Origin: Micromonospora sp. CCTCC AA 2012012
GTDB lineage: Bacteria; Actinomycetota; Actinomycetes; Mycobacteriales; Micromonosporaceae
DNA length: 64,000 nt
Reading direction: 5' to 3'
Assembly: GCF_040499845.1 (NCBI RefSeq)
Contig: NZ_CP159342.1
Location: 558,001-622,000 of the forward strand
Part shown: positions 51,639 through 61,599 of the stretch, one piece after another
Layout: the number at the start of each line of letters is the position of its first letter
Numbering within the stretch: the stretch's first letter is position 1
Notes under the pieces: generated by a model
Databases searched by the model: none
What the model saw: only the letters and a program-made list of their open reading frames with translations
What the model was told of the DNA's origin: nothing
Made by a program: the position numbers and the translations under genes

Positions 51639-52637
51639 TTGAACGTGTCCGGATACGTGTGGGCCGCGACCCTCGTCGCGATGACGGCGGTTCTGCTCGT
51701 CGACCTGCTGATCATCGGTCGGCGACCGCACGAGCCCAGCGTCCGTGAGTCGAGCCTCTGGGTCGCCTTCTATGTCGGGTTGGCCCTGCTCTTCGGCGTG
51801 GGACTCTGGCTCACCGCCGGCGCCGGCGCGGCCGGCCAGTTCTACACCGGGTGGCTCACCGAGTACAGCCTCTCGGTGGACAACCTCTTCGTCTTCGTGA
51901 TCATCATGGCCCGGTTCGCGGTGCCCCGGCAGTTCCAGCAGAAGGTGCTGCTCATCGGCATCGTGCTGGCGCTGGTGATGCGCGGTGGCTTCATCGCCGC
52001 CGGCGCCGCGCTGATCGCCCAGTTCTCCTGGGTCTTCTACATCTTCGGCGCGTTCCTGATCTACACCGCGATCAACCTGGCCCGGCAGGGCGAGCCGGAC
52101 GAGGACGAGTTCAGCGAGAACCTGCTGATCCGGTGGAGCCGCAAGGCGCTGCCGCTGTCGCGGACCTTCGACGGCGCGCGGATGACCACGCACGAGAACG
52201 GCCGGCGGCTCTTCACCCCGATGCTGATCGTCATGATCGCCATCGGCACCACCGACCTGATCTTCGCGCTGGACTCGATCCCGGCGATCTTCGGCATCAC
52301 CCAGGAGCCGTACCTGGTCTTCACCGCGAACGTGTTCGCGCTGATGGGGCTGCGGCAGCTCTACTTCCTGCTCGGTGGGCTGCTGGACCGGCTGATCTAC
52401 CTCAGCTACGGCCTGGCCGTGGTGCTCGGCTTCATCGGGGTGAAGCTGGTGCTGGAGGCGCTGGCCGACAACAACCTGCCGTTCATCAACGGCGGCGAGC
52501 ACGTGGCCTGGGCGCCGCACATCCCGATCTGGCTCTCCCTGCTGGTCATCCTCGGCACGCTGGCCGTGGCGACCGCCGCGAGCCTGGTCAAGTCGTCCCG
52601 GGACCGCCGTCGGGAGCTGGCCGAAGCGCGCCGCTGA
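51639..52637 (+). CDS. TerC-family membrane protein (probable Mn2+ exporter)
   Basis: The 332-residue protein has about nine helices and the TerC features: acidic transmembrane residues in LTEYSLSVDNLFVFVIIM and IAIGTTDLIFALDSIPAIFG, plus GGFIAAGAALI and DRLIYLSYGLAVVLGFIGVKL. TerC/Alx proteins export manganese or act in metal insertion; the Mn riboswitch upstream supports that role here. The start is taken as TTG 51639, 6 bases behind GGAGG; ATG 51633 is in frame but too close to it. Confidence 0.93.
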   Translation: MNVSGYVWAATLVAMTAVLLVDLLIIGRRPHEPSVRESSLWVAFYVGLALLFGVGLWLTAGAGAAGQFYTGWLTEYSLSVDNLFVFVIIMARFAVPRQFQQKVLLIGIVLALVMRGGFIAAGAALIAQFSWVFYIFGAFLIYTAINLARQGEPDEDEFSENLLIRWSRKALPLSRTFDGARMTTHENGRRLFTPMLIVMIAIGTTDLIFALDSIPAIFGITQEPYLVFTANVFALMGLRQLYFLLGGLLDRLIYLSYGLAVVLGFIGVKLVLEALADNNLPFINGGEHVAWAPHIPIWLSLLVILGTLAVATAASLVKSSRDRRRELAEARR

Positions 52638-52698
52638 CCGGCACGTCGCACGCGGGGGCGCTGCCGGGGACGGGAGCGCCCCCGCGACGCGTACGGGG

Positions 52699-53628
52699 TC
52701 AGACCCGGTGCGCGCCGACCAGGGTGGCCAGCCGGTCGGCGGGAAGCTGCTCCTCGACCACCCGGCGCTGCCGGTAGCAGGCGTGCAGCATCCGCCGTCG
52801 CTCGCCGTGCGGCTCGCCGGTGACGATGCCGACGTGGTGGATCCGCCGCCCGGGCCGGGCGAAGAAGTAGAGGTCGCCGGGGCGCTCGTCGCCGAGGGCC
52901 AGCGGGGTGGTGGCCTCGGCCTGGTCGTCGGCGTCGCGGGGGAGGACCAGCCCGAGTCGGCGCCAGGCCAGGTGCACCAGGCCCGAGCAGTCGATGCCGT
53001 GGCGGGTGAGGCCACCCCACACGTACGGCACGTCCCGCAGCCGCTCGGCCACGGCGAGCGCCTCCTTCGGCTCGGGCCGTTCGGCGGGGAGCAGCGCCAG
53101 GTCCCCCTCGGGGGCCCAGAGCCGCTCGGTGTGCCCGGGGACGTGCACCGGGCGCCGGCCGTCCACGGGTCGGCAGGCCGGGGTGAGCCGGGTGCCGAGG
53201 GCGACCCCGGCGAGCGCCACCGGCCCGTCGGCGCTGCCGTGCAGGGTGGTGGTGAGCGCGTCGACCACCAGGGGAGTGGCCGGTGTCCCGGTGTCGTCGG
53301 CCGGGGGAACGGTCAGCTGCGCCGTGGGCAGCCAGCCGGGGTAGCCGCGCGGGTCGTGGGAGGCGGCCGGCTGGCCGAGGGCGACGACCTGCGCCCAGCC
53401 GTCCGCGCGCAGCCCGGTGACGAGCACCCGCTCACCGAGCAGGAGCTGGCTCAGCACGCACTCGCCGACCCGTTGGTCGGGGTCCATCCCGGCGACCCAG
53501 GCGGCCGTGTCGGGGGCTGCGCCGAGTGCCGGGCGGTCGACGGGGCGTACCGCGTCGGGGGAGGTCCAGAGGGTCGCCACCGGCACCCGGACGACGGCCT
53601 CGCGGCCCGGTTCCAGCTCCACGCCCAC
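52699..53628 (-). CDS. NlpC/P60 cysteine peptidase (YkfC-like)
   Basis: The 309-residue protein has two SH3-like regions (about 15-105 and 115-180) and a C-terminal NlpC/P60 domain: PYVWGGLTRHGIDCSGLVHLAW with Cys214, then RPGDLYFFARPGRRIHHVGIVTGE with His264/265. No signal peptide, so cytoplasmic, consistent with a YkfC-like gamma-D-glutamyl-diamino-acid endopeptidase that trims imported muropeptides. It follows a dipeptide epimerase (51-bp gap, same strand), the standard partner that handles the released L-Ala-D-Glu. GTG 53628 used. Confidence 0.88.
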   Translation of the reverse strand: MGVELEPGREAVVRVPVATLWTSPDAVRPVDRPALGAAPDTAAWVAGMDPDQRVGECVLSQLLLGERVLVTGLRADGWAQVVALGQPAASHDPRGYPGWLPTAQLTVPPADDTGTPATPLVVDALTTTLHGSADGPVALAGVALGTRLTPACRPVDGRRPVHVPGHTERLWAPEGDLALLPAERPEPKEALAVAERLRDVPYVWGGLTRHGIDCSGLVHLAWRRLGLVLPRDADDQAEATTPLALGDERPGDLYFFARPGRRIHHVGIVTGEPHGERRRMLHACYRQRRVVEEQLPADRLATLVGAHRV

Positions 53629-53679
53629 CCCCAGCTCGTGCCGCTCTCACCGGGACCCTATGAAAGATTCCAACGAGCA

Positions 53680-54777
53680 TCAACCACGAGTTTGCATCTT
53701 TGCTTCAGAGACGGAGGTGACGCCCAGGCCGGGAGCGTCGGGCAGCAGGACCGTCGCACCGTCGTACCGGATGCCGCCGCGCACCGGTGACCAGGCCAGC
53801 CACCAGGCGGCGTCGAGGTCGGAGACGACCGTGGTGCCGTACGCCGCGACCAGGCTCGCCGCCGCGCCGATGCCGATCTGGCTCTCCATCATCGAGCCGA
53901 CCACCGTGCCCACCCCGTGCGCGGCGGCCAGGTCCAGCAGGGTCCGGGCGGTGTGCAGGCCGCCGCACTTGGCGAGCTTGACGTTGACCATGTCGGCCGC
54001 CCGACGGCGGATCACCTCGACCAGGTCCCGCACCCCGAAGACCGACTCGTCGGCGAGGATCGGCAGCTCCACCCGGTCGCTGACCCAGGCCAGCCCGTCC
54101 AGGTCCCAGCGGGCGACGGGCTGCTCGACCAGCTCGACGTCGAGCCCGGCGTCGGTGATGCCCCGGATGATCCGGACCGCCTCGCGCGGCGTCCAGCCCT
54201 GGTTGGCGTCCAGCCGGATCCGCACCTGCGGCCCGACCGCCGCGCGGACCGCGCGGACCCGCTCCAGGTCGCCGCCGGCGTCGGTGCCGACCTTCAGCTT
54301 CAACACGCCGAACCCCTCGCTGCGGCGCTGCCGGGCCGCCGCCGCCAGCTCGACGGCCTCGCCGGCGGCCAGGGTGACGTCCGTCGGCACCCGCAGGGCG
54401 GTGCCGCCGAGCAGCCGGACCAGGGGTACGCCGAGCCGGCGCGCGGCCAGGTCGTGCAGCGCCACGTCCACGGCCGCCTTGGCCGACTCGTTGCCGGCCA
54501 CCGCCCGTTGCACCTCGGCGCAGCGGGCCACCAGGTCGTCGGCGTCCCGCCCCGCCAGCGCCGGGGCGATGACCTCCCGTACGCACGCCTCCGCGCCGGC
54601 GATGGACGCGCCGGTCACCTGCCAGACCTGCGGCGCCTCGCCGAAACCGGACCGCCCGTCGTCGTCGATCAGCTCCACGACCAGGGTGTCCACCGTGGTG
54701 GTCCGGCGCAGCGCGGTCACGAACGGGGTGTGTAAGGGGGCGGAAAGCCGGTGGGTGCGTACCGCGGCGATCGTCAT
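53680..54777 (-). CDS. L-Ala-D/L-Glu epimerase (dipeptide epimerase, enolase superfamily)
   Basis: The 365-residue protein has the muconate-lactonising type enolase-superfamily signature: VLKLKVG (Lys160/Lys162), IRLDANQGW (Asp190), VELVEQPV (Glu218), ILADESVFG (Asp243) and MVNVKLAKCGGL (Lys268). GFGEAPQVWQVTGAS near the start and the 20s loop fit dipeptide epimerases that interconvert L-Ala-D-Glu and L-Ala-L-Glu from peptidoglycan. First gene of a two-gene unit with the NlpC/P60 peptidase. ATG 54777. Confidence 0.9.
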   Translation of the reverse strand: MTIAAVRTHRLSAPLHTPFVTALRRTTTVDTLVVELIDDDGRSGFGEAPQVWQVTGASIAGAEACVREVIAPALAGRDADDLVARCAEVQRAVAGNESAKAAVDVALHDLAARRLGVPLVRLLGGTALRVPTDVTLAAGEAVELAAAARQRRSEGFGVLKLKVGTDAGGDLERVRAVRAAVGPQVRIRLDANQGWTPREAVRIIRGITDAGLDVELVEQPVARWDLDGLAWVSDRVELPILADESVFGVRDLVEVIRRRAADMVNVKLAKCGGLHTARTLLDLAAAHGVGTVVGSMMESQIGIGAAASLVAAYGTTVVSDLDAAWWLAWSPVRGGIRYDGATVLLPDAPGLGVTSVSEAKMQTRG

Positions 54778-54821
54778 GTGCGGCACCCTATACGCAGGTG
54801 AGCGCGAACAGGGGAGAGCCG

Positions 54822-55619
54822 ATGGGGCAGCGGGACTGGGAACTGGTGGGCGCGCCGAACGCCCGTGACCTGGGTGGCCTGCCCGCGGCGGACGGGCGGC
54901 GGGTACGGGCGGGCCGGCTGATCCGGACCGCCGCGCTGGGCCGGCTCACCGACGAGGACCTGCCGGTGCTGGGCAAGCTCGCCCCCGCCTGCGTGGTGGA
55001 CCTGCGGGACGCCTCCGAGCAGGACGTCGCCCCGCCGGACCGGCTGGTGGGCGACCCGACGGTGGTGCACCTGCCGGTGCACGATCCGGCGCATCCGGTC
55101 TTCACGTACGTCTCGGCGGTGCTGCTCGGCCACGACCTGGGCGCGTACGACGAGCTGGCGGCCGAGGGCACGCCTGCGGCGATGGCGGCGATCTACCGGT
55201 GGTTCGTCACCGGGGAGTCGGCGCGGGCCGGGTTCGGGGCGGCGGTGCGGCTGGCGGCGCAGGAGCGCAACCTGCCGCTGCTGTTCCACTGCTCGGCCGG
55301 CAAGGACCGCACCGGCTGGCTGGCGGTCGTGCTGCTGACCGCGCTGGGCGTGGACGACGCGGCGATCCGGGCCGACTACCTGCGGCACAACGAGCTGACG
55401 GTGAGCCTGCGGGAGGTGCTGCTGGAGGCGATGACCCGGCGGCGGCCCGAGCTGGACCCGGCGGCGGTCCGCCCGGTGCTGGAGGTGCGGCCGGAGTACC
55501 TGGACGCCGCGTACGACGAGGTGCGGCGGGTGCACGGGTCCTTCGAGGCGTACCTGCGGGACGGGTTGGGGGTGACCGACGAGGTGGTCGGCGCGCTGCG
55601 GGACGCCCTGCTGGAGTGA
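54822..55619 (+). CDS. Tyrosine-specific protein phosphatase (Y_phosphatase3 type)
   Basis: The 265-residue protein contains the catalytic loop HCSAGKDRTG (156-165, Cys157 and Arg163) in LPLLFHCSAGKDRTGWLAVVLL, and an N-terminal NARDLGGLPAADGRRVRAGRLIRTAAL typical of the PtpB/Y_phosphatase3 group. Asp60 in VVDLRDASE is a typical early conserved acid. Such enzymes dephosphorylate phosphotyrosine and some lipids. ATG 54822 is 6 bases behind GGGGAG. Monocistronic and divergent from the epimerase gene; no signal peptide, so cytoplasmic. Confidence 0.9.
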   Translation: MGQRDWELVGAPNARDLGGLPAADGRRVRAGRLIRTAALGRLTDEDLPVLGKLAPACVVDLRDASEQDVAPPDRLVGDPTVVHLPVHDPAHPVFTYVSAVLLGHDLGAYDELAAEGTPAAMAAIYRWFVTGESARAGFGAAVRLAAQERNLPLLFHCSAGKDRTGWLAVVLLTALGVDDAAIRADYLRHNELTVSLREVLLEAMTRRRPELDPAAVRPVLEVRPEYLDAAYDEVRRVHGSFEAYLRDGLGVTDEVVGALRDALLE

Positions 55620-55624
55620 GGGTG

Positions 55625-55664
55625 CCGCCGGTCGGGGCGGGTGTCGGACCGCCCCGACCGGCGG
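55625..55664. terminator. Hairpin between convergent phosphatase and GH5 genes
   Basis: A 16-bp perfect stem (55625-55640 with 55649-55664) around GTGTCGGA, directly between two stop codons. Probably bidirectional. Confidence 0.75.
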
Positions 55665-55667
55665 GCC

Positions 55668-57938
55668 TCAGGCCACGGTCACGTTGTCGAGATAGACGGC
55701 GGAGGTGCCGCTGCTGTCGGCGGGGCTGATCACCTGCACCCCGACCTCCCGGACGTCGCCGAGGTTGGCCACCCCGGCGAGGCTGAGGGTGAGCGTGGAA
55801 CCGGCGGGGGTCAGGGCGACCGGTCCGCCGTCGTACCAGGTCCAGGAGGGGCCGGTCTTGACGTACACCTTGACCTGGACGCCGCTGCCGGCGTTGCCCC
55901 AGCCGGCGAGCTTGGCCGACACCCGCAGGGTGGTCCGGCCGCTCAGGTTGGCCGCCCCGGTCCGGGCCAGGTACGCGGTCCGCGCGCCGAGGGTGAGGTC
56001 ACCCTTGAGCGAGTGGGTGCCGGAGGTGGCCCAGTCGGTGACCGACCAGGGTCCGCCGGCCAGGTTGGTGCCGCCCCAGCCGTCGGTGCCGGACTCGAAG
56101 TCCCAGAGGGTGGTGCCGACGCTGGAGCCCTCGCCGGTCTTCAGCGCGGGCGAGGCCGGGCCGGCGACGCCGTCGACGGTGTAGCCGGTGACCTGGTACC
56201 AGGCGGCGGTGGCCGGTGCGGAGGTGTCGGTCCACGGGGTGTTGTTGTCCGACGCGCACTTGTCGCAGACGGTGGTCCAGGGTCCGTCGGCGCCGGTGGT
56301 GGAGCGCCGCACGGTGTAGCGGGCGGCGGTGCTCGCCCCGCGCCAGGCCAGGGCCACCCCGCCGCCGGTGCGCTGGGCGCTGGTCAGCAGCGGTGCGCCG
56401 GGCGCCGGCACCGGCGGTACGGCGACGCCACTCATCGCGTACTGGAAGCGGCGGATGGCGTCGGCGCGGCCGCGCATCGTGGCGTCGTCGCCCGGGTAGT
56501 GCAGGGTGTAACCGTCGTTGTGCTGCACGTACCCGAAGTCGTCCCGGTGCGGGAAGATCTGCCAGAACAGTGCCCCGGTGACGTTCGGGTCGCCGACCAG
56601 CGGGTCGAGCTTGGCGCTGGTCACGTCGGTGGAGCCGTACTCGCCGGCCAGGTAGACCTTGCCGTGCGAGGTGATGTCCCGGGCGTCGTTGCGGATCTGG
56701 TCGGCGGAGTTGAACGGGTAGTAGTGGGCGTCCACGATGTCCACCTCGTCGACGCCGTACTCCTGGCCGCTCCAGTGCGAGGCGACCAGGGTCTGCGGGG
56801 AGAGCTGCTTGAGGTGCGCGGAGATGGTCCGGATCCAGGTGGTGTTCACGCCGGTCAGCTCGTTGCCCAGCTCCCAGGCGAGCACCGTCGGATCGTCCTT
56901 GAAGGCCGTCTTCGTGTACGGGTTGACGTGGTTGAGCAGGTGGTCGATGTACGCCTCGAACGCGGCGACCGCCCGTGGGTCGGTGTAGAACGCGTCCTCG
57001 GGCAGGCCGAGCCAGTCGGTGAAGTCGTGCCGGCCGCCGTGGTACCAGTGCCAGTTATCGGTCAGCGGCACCACCAGGTGCAGTCCGCGTGACCTGGCGG
57101 CGGCGACGGCGTAGTCGATGGAGGCGAACGCCTGGTCGTTGAACTGGCCGAGCTTCGGTTCCAGGGTTAGCGGGTGGGCAGTGGAGATGCCGAGGGTGTG
57201 CGAGCGGACCACGGTGGCGCCCATCGCCTTGGCGGTGTCCAGGCCGTCGTCGATCCGGAAGGTCGTCGGGTAGGCGATGCCGCCGACGTTCTCGTCCAGC
57301 CCGAGCCAGCTCAGGTTGACCCCGCCGAACCGGAACGGCCGCCCGTCGAGCAGCAGCTTCGTGCCCTGCCGGGTGACCCGGCCGATGCCGGGCGGGTCGG
57401 TCGGGTTCGGGTCACCGGTCGGGCTGGTGCTCGGGCTGGTGCTGGGGCTCGGGCTGGTGCTGGGGCTCGGGCTGCTGCTCGGCGACGTGCTGGGGCTGGT
57501 CGACGGCGTGGTCGTCGGGGCGGGCCCGGTGCACGGGTCGCCGTTGAGGGTGAACGCGGTCGGCGCGGGGTTGCCGCCGGTGTAGTTGAGGCTGACGCCG
57601 GCGGTGGTGGAGGCGCCGGTGCCGATGGTGGCGTTCCAGTCGGCGTTGCGCAGGGTCACCGCCGCGCCGGTCTGCTGGTAGCTGCCGTTCCAGCTGGAGG
57701 TGACCTGCTGGGTGCCGGGGAAGGTCCAGCCGAGCGTCCAGCCGGTGAGGCTGGCGCCGTGGTTGGTGACGGTGACGTCGACGGTGGCGCCGCTGCCCCA
57801 GTCGTTGGTGGGCTGCCAGGTGACCGTGCAGGCGGTGGTGGCGGCGTGCGCCGCGGGCAGGGCGACGACGGCGCCGGCCAGCAGGGTGGCGGCGGCGCAG
57901 CCGAGGGTGAGGGGTCGGTACCGGGCGCGGAGGCGCAT
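55668..57938 (-). CDS. Secreted GH5-family glycoside hydrolase (mannanase-like) with CBM2, FN3 and C-terminal CBM
   Basis: A modular 756-residue exoenzyme. Signal peptide 1-32 (ends PAAHA), CBM2 at 33-136 (CTVTWQPTNDWGSG...SWNGSY, two Cys at 37 and 136), Pro/Ser/Thr linker 140-180, GH5 catalytic domain about 185-500 with acid/base Glu360 in LAWELGNELTG and nucleophile Glu433 in VYLAGEYGSTD, FN3 about 515-605, and a beta-sandwich CBM 615-756. The catalytic features are those of GH5 endo-beta-mannanases, with binding to cellulose via CBM2. GGAG before ATG 57938. Two LacI-type operator-like dyads lie upstream. Confidence 0.88.
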   Translation of the reverse strand: MRLRARYRPLTLGCAAATLLAGAVVALPAAHAATTACTVTWQPTNDWGSGATVDVTVTNHGASLTGWTLGWTFPGTQQVTSSWNGSYQQTGAAVTLRNADWNATIGTGASTTAGVSLNYTGGNPAPTAFTLNGDPCTGPAPTTTPSTSPSTSPSSSPSPSTSPSPSTSPSTSPTGDPNPTDPPGIGRVTRQGTKLLLDGRPFRFGGVNLSWLGLDENVGGIAYPTTFRIDDGLDTAKAMGATVVRSHTLGISTAHPLTLEPKLGQFNDQAFASIDYAVAAARSRGLHLVVPLTDNWHWYHGGRHDFTDWLGLPEDAFYTDPRAVAAFEAYIDHLLNHVNPYTKTAFKDDPTVLAWELGNELTGVNTTWIRTISAHLKQLSPQTLVASHWSGQEYGVDEVDIVDAHYYPFNSADQIRNDARDITSHGKVYLAGEYGSTDVTSAKLDPLVGDPNVTGALFWQIFPHRDDFGYVQHNDGYTLHYPGDDATMRGRADAIRRFQYAMSGVAVPPVPAPGAPLLTSAQRTGGGVALAWRGASTAARYTVRRSTTGADGPWTTVCDKCASDNNTPWTDTSAPATAAWYQVTGYTVDGVAGPASPALKTGEGSSVGTTLWDFESGTDGWGGTNLAGGPWSVTDWATSGTHSLKGDLTLGARTAYLARTGAANLSGRTTLRVSAKLAGWGNAGSGVQVKVYVKTGPSWTWYDGGPVALTPAGSTLTLSLAGVANLGDVREVGVQVISPADSSGTSAVYLDNVTVA

Positions 57939-57962
57939 GAGGTGATCTCCTCGCGGTTCTGA

Positions 57963-57976
57963 CTGAATCGGTTAAG
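57963..57976. promoter_or_regulatory. LacI-type operator-like site O2, GH5 proximal
   Basis: CTGAATCGGTTAAG, 25 bp from the GH5 start, matches the distal palindrome at 58120 in 12 of 14 positions. A repressor bound here would block the transcript. Confidence 0.5.
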
Positions 57977-58119
57977 GCAAGCCTGCCCGCGCGTCGACAT
58001 CGACGCGAGGCTCGCCGGGGTGGCCGAGACGTTCTCGGATCGGGTGCCTGCGCGGGCTGCCCGGGCCGCGCGCCGCCGTCGTCCTCCGGCTCAGGGCCGA
58101 CGGCAGCACGATGGTATTT

Positions 58120-58133
58120 CTGAACCGGTTCAG
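58120..58133. promoter_or_regulatory. LacI-type operator-like palindrome O1, GH5 distal
   Basis: CTGAACCGGTTCAG is a perfect 14-bp palindrome with the central CCGG typical of LacI-family sites. Sugar-responsive LacI repressors commonly control glycoside-hydrolase genes in actinomycetes; no lacI gene is in the window, so the regulator would act in trans. Confidence 0.6.
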
Positions 58134-58180
58134 TAGTCAACGGCGGTCGATGTCCCGGCGCGCCGGTGGGGAGGTGGGGG

Positions 58181-59047
58181 TCAGGCCGTCAGGTCGTGGC
58201 GGGCGGCCCAGACCTGGGCGGAGATGTCGGCGATCAGCCGGCAGGCGTCGTCCTCGACCTGCTCACCGTCCGGCCCGCCGTCGGCCAGGTCGGTGGTGGT
58301 GCAGACGACGATCACGTACGGCGGCGCGTCGGGCGGGTAGACCACGCCGGCGCCGTGCCGCACCCCGCGTACCCAGCCGTTCTTGTGCGCGATCGGGGTG
58401 CCCTCGGGCAGCCCGGAGGCCAGGTCCTCCCGGTGCTCCTGGGCGAGCAGGACGTCCCGCATCGCCGCGCAGGCTGCCGGGGAGGCCAGCGGCCCGGGCG
58501 TCTCCGCGCCCCGGGCCAGCGCGTCGAGCAGCGCGGCCAGATCGCCCGCGGTCACCAGGTTGGTGATGCCGGCCTCCCGTGCGGCGAAGTCCTCGATGCC
58601 CCGGCCGGTCACGCTGTTCCGGGCTCCGCCCAGCGCCCACGCCTGCGCGACGGCGGGCAGCCCGACCCGGCCGATGACGATGTTGGTGGCCAGGTTGCTG
58701 GACCGGACGATCATCCGCTCGGCGAGCCAGCGCAGCGGCGCCGTCCCGCCGACCCGCTCCCACACCGCCTCGTCGTTGTCGTAGTGCCGGGCGCAGGAGA
58801 ACCGGGGGGCGCCCGGCAGCGCCGAGTCGAACGCGTTCCGCACCGGGATCGGGGCGTCCAGGTCGAGCGTGCCGGCCTCGGCGGCCCGGTGCAGCGCCAC
58901 CAGCACGGCGAGCTTCATGGTGCTCGCCGCGTAGTGGGTGGCCGCCGGCAGCCGGGTCCAACTCGGCGCCGCGCCGAGCCGTGCCACGTACGCCGAGACG
59001 GTGCCCGGCACCCGGTCCAGGTGCGCGTCGAGGTCAGCCCAGATCAT
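58181..59047 (-). CDS. Class A beta-lactamase-like serine hydrolase
   Basis: The 288-residue protein has the three penicilloyl-serine motifs: S-T-M-K with Ser42 in YAASTMKLAVLV, S-S-N at 116-118 in VRSSNLATN and the K-x-G box as HKNGW (Lys222). There is no signal peptide in the chosen frame, which is unusual because beta-lactamases act outside the membrane. The omega-loop Glu typical of class A is not evident. It may be a cytoplasmic serine hydrolase with esterase or amidase activity rather than a resistance enzyme. Lies between typA and the GH5 gene on the minus strand, with no partner. Confidence 0.82.
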   Translation of the reverse strand: MIWADLDAHLDRVPGTVSAYVARLGAAPSWTRLPAATHYAASTMKLAVLVALHRAAEAGTLDLDAPIPVRNAFDSALPGAPRFSCARHYDNDEAVWERVGGTAPLRWLAERMIVRSSNLATNIVIGRVGLPAVAQAWALGGARNSVTGRGIEDFAAREAGITNLVTAGDLAALLDALARGAETPGPLASPAACAAMRDVLLAQEHREDLASGLPEGTPIAHKNGWVRGVRHGAGVVYPPDAPPYVIVVCTTTDLADGGPDGEQVEDDACRLIADISAQVWAARHDLTA

Positions 59048-59104
59048 GCGGCTGACCGTAGCCGATCAGGGCGGAGCCGGTCTGCCCGGTGGTCGTCGCC
59101 GGGC

Positions 59105-59186
59105 TGCGCGACGGCCATCGGAGACGTCGGCCTGCCCGACGGCCTCGGAGACGTCGGCGTCCGCGACGGCCATCGGAGACGCCGGA
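59105..59186. repeat. Three imperfect copies of a GACGGCC(AT)CGGAGACG unit
   Basis: GCGACGGCCATCGGAGACG at about 59108 and 59163, with a middle copy GACGGCCTCGGAGACGTCGG at about 59138, in the 187-bp gap between typA and the beta-lactamase-like gene. Spacing is 25-30 bp. No frame appears coding. Confidence 0.6.
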
Positions 59187-59217
59187 GCCCGGACCACCGA
59201 GGGGCGGTCCGGGCTCC
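59184..59217 (-). terminator. typA terminator hairpin
   Basis: A 12-bp perfect stem GGAGCCCGGACC / GGTCCGGGCTCC with loop ACCGAGGGGC, 18 bp after the typA stop on the minus strand. Confidence 0.72.
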
Positions 59218-59234
59218 GAGGGTGCTGACGGTCG

Positions 59235-61103
<1,869 letters not shown>

Positions 61104-61599
61104 ACCCTCCATACTCCTGTCTGCGGTTGCCGGGACACGGGTCGGGGTGGCCCCCGAGGTGCCCGGATCTCTGCCGAAACTGCTGTTCCGACCGTTCCCG
61201 GCGGTCGGCACGCCGGTCCCCGTCGTGCGGGTACCGGATGTCCGACCTGCCGAGCTGACCGCGGGGGTCGGCCGTCCCTGGTGATGCACCTGGTCAACCG
61301 CGACGGTCGTCGCGGCGGGACCGGGGTGATCTTCGGTCTGCTGGTGCCGGGAGGGCACCCCCGCTGCTGGTCGGCTTCCTAGCGTACGCGGGGCCGCCGC
61401 GGGGCGTGCCGGCGCTGCGGGCTGACGGCGGTGGCCGTGACAGGCGACACATTTCCTCGTCGCGCACCGGAGTGGCGCAGTAACGCCGACGGGGCGAAAA
61501 ACGCTCCGTAGTCGATCGATCAACTTCCATTGCTTGCCCCGAGCAACGGGCTTACGCTCCTGCGCAGGTCAGCTCCTCCCTCCCCATTTGGAGAGCCAC
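61104..61599. other. 496-bp divergent gap between typA and the sedolisin-like gene
   Basis: Contains the promoter of the protease (61530-61558) and, by orientation, that of typA, which I could not place. G/C-rich blocks at 61180-61300 show only short hairpins. No frame here looks coding. Confidence 0.5.
61530..61558 (+). promoter_or_regulatory. Putative promoter of the sedolisin-like protease gene
   Basis: TTGCTT (61530-61535) and TACGCT (61553-61558) with a 17-bp spacer, about 42 bp before the ATG. Both boxes match the actinobacterial consensus well. Confidence 0.6.
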
